Source of the DNA: an uncultured Prevotella sp.
GTDB taxonomy: Bacteria > Bacteroidota > Bacteroidia > Bacteroidales > Bacteroidaceae
NCBI GenBank assembly: GCA_937916405.1
Contig: CALFUF010000049.1
Location: forward strand, 4,326 to 68,325
Direction: 5' to 3'
Length of the DNA: 64,000 nucleotides
Part shown: positions 41,219 through 50,200 of the stretch, piece after piece
How positions within the stretch are numbered: the stretch's first letter is position 1
How the letters are laid out: each line of letters opens with the position of its first letter
Notes under the pieces: generated by a model
What the model saw: the letters and a program-made list of their open reading frames with translations, nothing else
The model's database searches: none
Told to the model about the DNA's origin: nothing
Program-made: the position numbers and the translations under genes

Positions 41219-44200
41219 ATGACTGATATATATAATATAATAAGGTGTAGTTTCTTGAAACGATTGCTGCTGCTGGCGGTAATGGTCACTGGTCACTGGT
41301 CATTGGTCAATGGTCAGATACTTATAGGCGGTAGTGTCTATGGTGGTGGTAATGCCGGTGATGTCAGCGGTAATACGGCTGTCACTGTGAATGCCGGTGA
41401 CCTGAATGAGGTCTTCGGTGGTGCTCGTCAGGCGAATGTCGGTGGTCATGCCTTCGTCAATATCAATGGTGAGAAAGCCTCAGACTATATCCTTATCAAC
41501 CGTGTCTATGGCGGTAATGATATCTCTGGTCAGATTGGTACGAATAGTGAACTGACCAAGACAATTCCAGAGGGAATTACTGAAGCCAGTGCCAACAACG
41601 TGGATAACACGTGGAATGCCTTTGTCCGTATCAGTTCATCTAACACGGTGGAGCAAACCAACGAGAAAGGTAAGGTCTATCTCGGTCAACTCTTTGGTGG
41701 CGGTAACGGTGCCTATGACTATGACTCAAAGAAACTGGAAGATAATACTGCTAACCCCTATTACGGACTCACGAAGCCCGAACTGGACCGAACTTACTTG
41801 GAGATCGTGGGTGGTTCCATGGTATATGCCTTCGGTGGTGGTAACAATGCGACGGTGAAAGAGAATGCCGTCATCTATGTGGAAAATACAAGTCCGGTCG
41901 TTAACTCTGTGAAAGACGCGGCAGGCTATGAGTTGCTGACCGACGCACGAATCAAGGAGATGGGCTTCAACCCCGGTTATACCTATCCTACCAGTGCAGC
42001 CTACCAGATCGGTAGTTTCTTTGGTGGCAACAACTTGGAGGCGATGCATATCCGTCCTAAGTGGAACCTGCAAAAGGGAAAGATCAGAAATATCTACTCC
42101 GGTGGTAACCGAGGAGCGATGACCAGTCCTGTCGGATTGTTGCTGGAAATCGATCCGCAAGGAACTACTGAAGAAGAAAAGAAGCAACTGATTATCGACA
42201 ATGTCTATGGCGGTTGCCGTATGGCAGATGTCCACCCGTTGACAGAGGCAGGGGGTGATGTGGCTTCTGATGACATACAACTTCCAGAAAGCGAGGGTTA
42301 CAAGTTCCCGCCAGGATTGTCGGCACGTGTATTGGTACGTGGTGGTGATATTAATAATGTATATGGTGGTAATGATATCACGGGACGTGTCTATGGTGGT
42401 AATGCCGTGGGTGTCTATACCAGTATCAATGGTGATGTCTATGGTGGCGGTAACGGTGCCTATCCCTATACGGATAATGCTTATTTGATGAACGACCAGA
42501 CCTATGGTGACCTATATTATACGATACCTGTCGGAAAAACTTCAGTGGAAGCCCTGAATGCTTTCCGTCCCAATGCCGAGCAGGTGTCTATCCGTCTGGT
42601 TGGTACGGAAAGTAAGCCCACCATTATCGGTGGCTCCGTCTATGTGGGTGGCAACTGTGCTACGCTTGCCACTACGAAGGCAGATGCCAGGGTGGAGTTG
42701 AAGATCGGCTCGTATGTCTATGCCGACCAAGTGTTCCTCGGTAATAATGGTGAGGGGATGGTGGAGACGAATGAGGAAGTAAAGGAAGGTACTGTGGTGG
42801 TAAAGCATGAGGGTGTTCTGCGTACCATGAAGAGCACTAGAATCACCAGTGACGAGTCAAAGTTTAGTTCCATAGATTTGTTGACTGACGCAACTACTTT
42901 TGCCTCCTATATGGATGGTGTCGCGATGTCCCTGATGCCCCGTGTGACGTTCGACGATTCGCACAAACTACTGAATCCTGATCCTGCCGATTACGAACCA
43001 TACTCCTCCTACTTTGGTTCTTTCTTCTGCGGTGGTAACGTAGGAAGTATGACCAGCAGCGGAAAGACCACCATCGACTTCGACCATAAGGTGGTTATAT
43101 TTAATAAATTGGTGGGAGGCTCTAATAATGCTAATGTAAAGGGAACAGATTACAACGCTGCCTACGAGGGTGGACTGCTTGGTAATGCAGATAGCAACGG
43201 TGACAAACTGGAACTGAACCTCTCGGGTCTGAAAATTCAGCCGAAGCGATGGAAAAATCCAGACGATAAATCAGAAGGACTAATATGGAACACCATCTAT
43301 GCAAGTACAGGTATAAAGACCGATCCTGTTACTTCAGGTGAAAATGAAGATAGTAATGAATATGACCTTGACCGCCGTCTGACAGGTGGTAACATCTATG
43401 GTGGTTGTTACAACAGCGGACACGTCAATGGTAATGTCATTCTTAACCTGAACGAGACCATCTTTGACCGTAAGATCGTCTTTGACGAGGTCGAGTTGAA
43501 TACGGAGAGTGGAGAACCGAAACTCTATGGTAACGACAGTTATAAGATTACCAAGCGTCATACGGGTGTACTCCTTGACAAGCAGGGTATGGACGTATTA
43601 GGAACCGCCTTGAACGTGTTCGGTGGCGGTTATGGTAAAGACTCCGAGATATGGGGTAGTACGACCATCAACCTGAATAAGGGCTATACCTTCCAGATCT
43701 TCGGCGGCGGTGAGCAGGGTGTCATCGGTAAGTCTGATGACGGTGACGGTAAAAGCATTACATTCAATAACAAGACCTTCAAATATAATCCTAAATACAG
43801 TTGTACCATTAATGTGAATGGTCAATACGCTGGTGTTTATAGAGGTCATCAAGACGACAATGACGATATGGCGGAGGCGGAGTTCATCTATGGTGGCGCT
43901 TTCTTCGGACCCGTCTGTGGTAACACCACCATCAATTTAGGTAACGGTCGTGTGTTCAACACCTTCGCAGGCTCCTGTATGGCGGATATCCTTGGACATA
44001 CCGAGACCTATATCGGTTATAATGGCGGTTTCCCCTATGTCCGTGACTATGTCTATGGCGGTAATGACTTGGGAGGTAAAATCCTTGGTTTAGGCAACTT
44101 CGAAAGTCGTGTACGCACCAATGATAATGGTGGTTACGACGCTAAAGGCAAGGTGTCTCATACGGACATGCTGAATGCCTCCGCTTACGTGGAGTACCAG

Positions 44201-47200
44201 CAGGGTCGTGTGGAAAATATCTATGGTGGCTGTTATGGTGTGTATGACTATACAGACGCACACTATGGCGAGTATTTCTATAACACTGATGGAGAAGGAA
44301 CGATGGGTACCGCAAGAGAGGGCTATTCTAAGCCCTGGCTGGACAATGCGTTTGTCAACTTCCGACCGACCGACAATATCAGCAATACCGTTAACCTCGT
44401 CTATGGCGCAGGAGAGGGCTACTTAGGTGAGAAAGAGGAGAACAAGATGCAGAACCGCAGTTATATCCTCGTGGATATCCCACAAACCATGACCTCCTTC
44501 AGCAGCACGGAGTTCTTCGGTGCCGGTGAGCGTGGTGGTGTAGGTATGGCTGTCATCGACCTTGCCCGTGGTAAAATCAAGGCAGTCTATGGTGGTAGTT
44601 ACGAGGAGGGTGTCACCCGTCGTACGGTGGTGAATGTCCCCGCAGGTTCTATCATCCAGTTGGAGAAGATTTTCGGTGGTGCCTACGGTACGTCTAATGA
44701 GCATTCTTGTGATGTCTATGAGGCTAATGTCAACTGGAACAGTAGTGACGCGCTGGTTGGTGGTTATCGCACGGGTATCTATGGTGGTAACAATGCTTTC
44801 CGCCGTACCTTATATAGTAAGGTGAACATCAATGCACCGGTATACTATGATAAAGACAATGAATACTATGCCACGGTCTATGGCGCCGGTTATGGTAAGG
44901 ATACCTGGTCACAGTATACCGAGGTGAACCTGAACAATACCGCTCAGGTCTATGAGGTCTATGGTGGTGGACAACTAGGACGTGTCATGAACCAAATATC
45001 GACGGACGCTTGGAGGGCAGAGATGGCGGCACAGACAGACCCTGTCACCATTGACCTTGGCTTGGACGACTACGAAGATACAGGTCTGGATAATGATCTT
45101 GCCATTGCCGAATACGATGGAAAGAAATACAATACCAACGTTCTGATTAAAGAGGGTGCTTGGGTCAGCGGCTATATATATAATGGTACTCGTAGCGGTG
45201 CCTATGCCTATGGTGGAGGACTGGGTTCAGACGAAGAAAACACTGGTGATGTCCATGGTACCACCTTTATTGGCTTGTTTGGCGGAAAGGTTGAAAAAGA
45301 CATCTATGCAGCCGGAACCTCTGGTTCCGTGAATGATAAATACCATGTGTACGACTTCATCGCCAGTGCCAATGCTTATATCGAGGGAGGAACCTGCCGT
45401 AATGTCTATGGTGGCGGATGGAAGGGAAGTGTCGGTTACCATGACGGTGCTATCGACGGATCGACTGAGAATGATGTGTTGGGTGAGACGCATGTTGTCA
45501 TTGGTAAACGGGATGGAAGTAGTTATGTAGATGGTATTCCTGCCATTGAGCGTAACGCCTACGGTGGCGGTGAGGGTGGCGCCGTGTTCGGTACAACCAA
45601 TATCACCCTGAACAATGGTTTTGTGGGTTATCGCTACTTTGCCGACGAGCCGACAGACAAGACACGATCCTATATTTCAGCAGGTGACGGCTACTACCAG
45701 GAGAAACTGGATGACGAGACATGGAACGGTGACGGTACTAACCGCCTCTATGACTCTGGTTGTATCTTCGGTGGTGGTTATATCGACAACAGTAGTGTGG
45801 ACTTCAGCCATGTCTTTATGTATGGCGGTCATGTACGTAACTCCCTCTTCGGTGGTGGTGAGATTGCGGCAATCGGTCGTGGTGTCATCAGTGCCACTGG
45901 TGAGAACAACTCCGTACGTACCCTGCAAGGTATCTACAAGGCAGGACAGTCTAATGTCACCCTGTATGAGGGTCATGTCCATCGTAACGTCTTTGGTGGC
46001 GGTCGTGGTTACAACAACCTCGGTGAGGGTGGTACCCTCTATTCCGATGGTTATGTCTTCGGACAGACCCGTGTCTATATCCATGGTGGTGAGATCGGTA
46101 ATGAGACTGTCAGCAGCGACGAGGAGCGTAAGGGTAACGGTAACGTCTTCGGCGGTGGTGATATCGGTTATGTCTATAGTGCCTACGAGGAAGACGGGAA
46201 ACTGCATGTAGGTATCAAGCGCGGAGAACGTTATGGTGAAGATGAAGATAACCCTGGGGAAGGTTACTATTACAAATACAGAGTAGGCGACGATAGCAAC
46301 TATGGCGCATATACTCCTGGAACCAAAACAGATACTGACGAAGGATGGAAAAAAGAGGATGATGAATATGTGCTCACCGAGGACTGCAAGGTGCTGGTGG
46401 AACCGCATCCACGTGTCACGAGTGAATCTGTTACTTATGATGGAGTAACTTATGATGTAGGTGATTATGTTCCTACCACTTACCTCAACACATTAGGAAA
46501 CAAGGACGCCGCTGGTTGGTCATCCTTAGACGATTTCGGAATCATCATCCATAATGCCGTGTTTGCCGGTGGTAACACCTCGTCTGGTTCTGCGACTGTC
46601 TTTGCCAATGCCACGACGGTATTTGGTAATGCGACGGCATCTGTCCATGATGTCTATAACCGTGACCTTATCACTATCGGTTCTTCCCATGTCGGTGGAC
46701 TTTACGGTGATGGTAACCTGACCTTCGTGGATGGTTACCGCGGACTGAACATCACGAACTACGGAACAGACTATTATAGTATCTCCAAAGAAATCTCGCT
46801 GAGTAAATATGAAGTCCTTCCTGATCGTGAGAAAGCATATTACGAGTTGCGTTATCTCTGTAAGAAGGAATGTACCGACAAGGAAGGAAAAACTTACAAG
46901 TTAGGCTCCACGATCTCGCAAGACGAGTTGGTGACCTTGTTTAACGGAATAAAAGATGGCGGGGTCTCTATCTTAGGTCCTGACGGTGAGCCTAATTCAA
47001 CTTACTGGGTGGCTAATGGTGTCTGCTCCCGTTATGCCGGTCGCCCGATGAACACCATCCAGCGTGCCGACTTCTGCGGTGTGTGGGGTAGCCGTATGGT
47101 ATTGCAGGGAGCACCAGACCGTGTGCCGGAGACGGTGGACTATACGAACTATACCATCAACCGTGTCCGTGAGTTGTCACTGAATAAGAAGGTGTCTGTC

Positions 47201-50200
47201 ATTACTGCTGATGCCAGTGATGAAGAGAAGAAGGAGCATGGTAACTACTTCGGTATCTATAACGTTGTGAACTACCTCGGTGCCCTCAGTAGTGACTTTG
47301 ACTTTGGCGATGGTGGAACAGGTAGTGATGTGGGAACTGGTACACCCCGTACGTCTGACAACACAGACACAGGAACCTATGGCCCACAATATGAAGGACA
47401 GACCTTCTTCGGGTGGAAGAAGAACCATATCAACGACCGTACCCGTAATAATGGTAACAGCCATAACCAGGTGGCACTCGCCTCTGGTGTCTATCTGGAA
47501 CTGACCTCTGAGAAGAGCACGGGAACTGGTCTGAAAGAGAAAGTCTGGGGCTATATCACGGGTGTCGTCGAACTCGACCTCATCAATGTGCAGACTGGTG
47601 TCGGTGGCGGTTTCGTCTATGCGAAGAACGAGCATGGTAAACGCGGTAGGACGGGAGTCACCCACCATACCATCACTGACCTGAACGAAGGGGCTGTCAG
47701 TTACAAGCAGTTCAAGTATGAGACGGATGATAGTAAAAGGGAAGAATGGCAATCGTCGGGTAACTTCGTGCATAGCACCCAGACCATCATCGACGACTGT
47801 TATAACATCAGTGGTAAGTACCTGAAAGCCGACGGTGTTCCTGCCCACTACTGGTATATTAAGGGTGAGGTATATGTCTATGACCAGTATATCTCCGCCT
47901 ATACCGGTGCTCCTAATGCTTACAGTGAGCAGGTGGAGATCCCGTTGACCATCACGGCGGCATCGCATGGAAAGATGAAACTGCTGAATGTCATGCCGAA
48001 CAAGTATGCTTACTATGCTGTCAACAACGGTACGACACAGACAAAACTGGAGGGTGACCGTAAGATCGTCATCAACGATGTGGAATATGGTGTCAATACG
48101 CCTATCAGTTATTGGGACTGGTATCTGCTGACGGCTTCAGAGAAGGCGCTCTTCGTAGAGGATACCTATTATGTGAAGGAAGACTGTTGGATTGGTGATA
48201 CAGAATACAAGGCAGGAACGGTCTTGTTGAGTTCTGAGTATAGTGCTATCAGAGGTACTGATGATACCGCACCGACGGTTATCCAGAAGAAAGAAGTCAA
48301 TGATGAGATCAAGGATGTTGAGGTTGACTTTGACTTTGTCTTCCGCTCCTCTAACAACCTCAGCCATGATACAGGTTACTTGTTGACCTATAAGGTGAAC
48401 AACCCTTCTAAGTGGAATTCTACTGGCGCCACCTATTGCCTGAAAGACGAAACAGGTAGTATCCTCGGACAGCGTTCCTACAAACAAGGTGAAATCATCT
48501 CGAATGAAGTATATGACACTTACCAAACGGCGAAAACAACTTATCCTTCAGCGGTGAAAGACGGTCAGGCATCCTTCGAAAAAGCATATATCGTGACCAG
48601 TCAGGTGACGGTTCCTGCTTCAGGCAGTACGCCAGAGTCCCACTACTATGCCGGTACTACCATCTCGGCGACCGAAGCCAGCAACAGTGCGTTTAGCGGT
48701 CATGTGGATGAGGCATACGTCTGCACACACACCATCCAGTTGAGTCCTACCGAGTATATCTTCATCAATACCAAGATGTCGAAGGCAGATAAGGATGCTT
48801 ATCTGACAACTTATGCTGGTAATGAAGAGTTAATAAAGGAGATCAATGAGGGCATCGTGCCAGCATACTATTGTACTTCCGAAGGTCTCTACGGAGGTAA
48901 TTACTATAATACAGGTGAGAACTATCGTGCATTAGAGGCTTGGGCTTCTATGTCGGAGGATGACCGTGAGCACTTCTCCTTCAACTATGACGCGCTCGAC
49001 TTGCTGATTGACCCGACCTACAGTCGTCGTGCTGATGGTACACTTCGTCGTCCTGACGGACAGAAGTACCAGTACGACTCGGCGGCAGAGACCTTGGCAG
49101 GCGCTCAGGCTAACCCGCCACAGTTCTCATTGGAGCAGCCAGTGGACTATACCGCTACCTATAACGGTACTGATACGGGAACTTATAATGGTGTCACATT
49201 GAGTAATGGAGGTGAATACACTCGTGAACAGTTTGAGAAACTTCCTAACGAGCAGCGTTATTATAGTACCATTGCGGTGAAGGACGAGACAACCATCTAT
49301 GTGGTGAACAATGGCTTCCAGGTGGGTAACACTCCTTATGCCGTGGGTACAACCATCTCCAGTGAGACCTACAATAGTTTGGGTGACACAGAACGAGCCA
49401 ATATCACCAGACTGACTTTCTCTGAGAGTGATAAGAATCAAACGTTCTATTTCTGCCGTGAGGCTTATGAGATAGGAACTGGTGGAACAGCGATTACCAG
49501 TGCTGGTGTGGGTGGTGCCACGTCATATAGCGGTGGATCAAATGTGCCAGTAGGTGTCGTGATCGGTGAAACTGACTATAGTCGTCTTGTCAATCATCAG
49601 AAGGACTTCACCATCCATGGCATCGCACCAACAGCGACCACCACCCTCTATGTAAGTCGTGAGAGTGACATCTTCGACCTCTCGAAGGAGAAGATCATCA
49701 CCGTCATCTATGAGTACGACTATGAGGAGAGTGACTCACAAGGTAATGTCACTCCCGTCAGTGAGCGTCATGTGGTGAATATTCATATTGAGTTCAAGAG
49801 CGGTATACCTATTGTAGAGGATATCAAGCGTCCGCAGATCATCCTGCCGGGTACGAAACTGGGTCTTCGTGAACCTGTCGTAACACCAGGCGCTTACGAG
49901 ATTACCGGTGGTGGATGGGAGCTGTTTGAGAATATCGACGATGCCGAGAGTCATATCAATGGTATCGACTACCTCCCGAACAGTGACCAGCTCTACTGGT
50001 ATCAGGATGGCTACCACGTGGCTTACTATGCGAAGACCTACTTAGGTAAGACCTATTCGAACCATGAGCCGATCAGCGTGGCAAACTATCACGACCTTAC
50101 GAAGGTGATGGACGACGGGAAGCATCACTACTACGTGGATATTCCTGATGCCCATGTGAAACGTGATCCGAAGATTTACATCACGGACGGACAGAACGGT

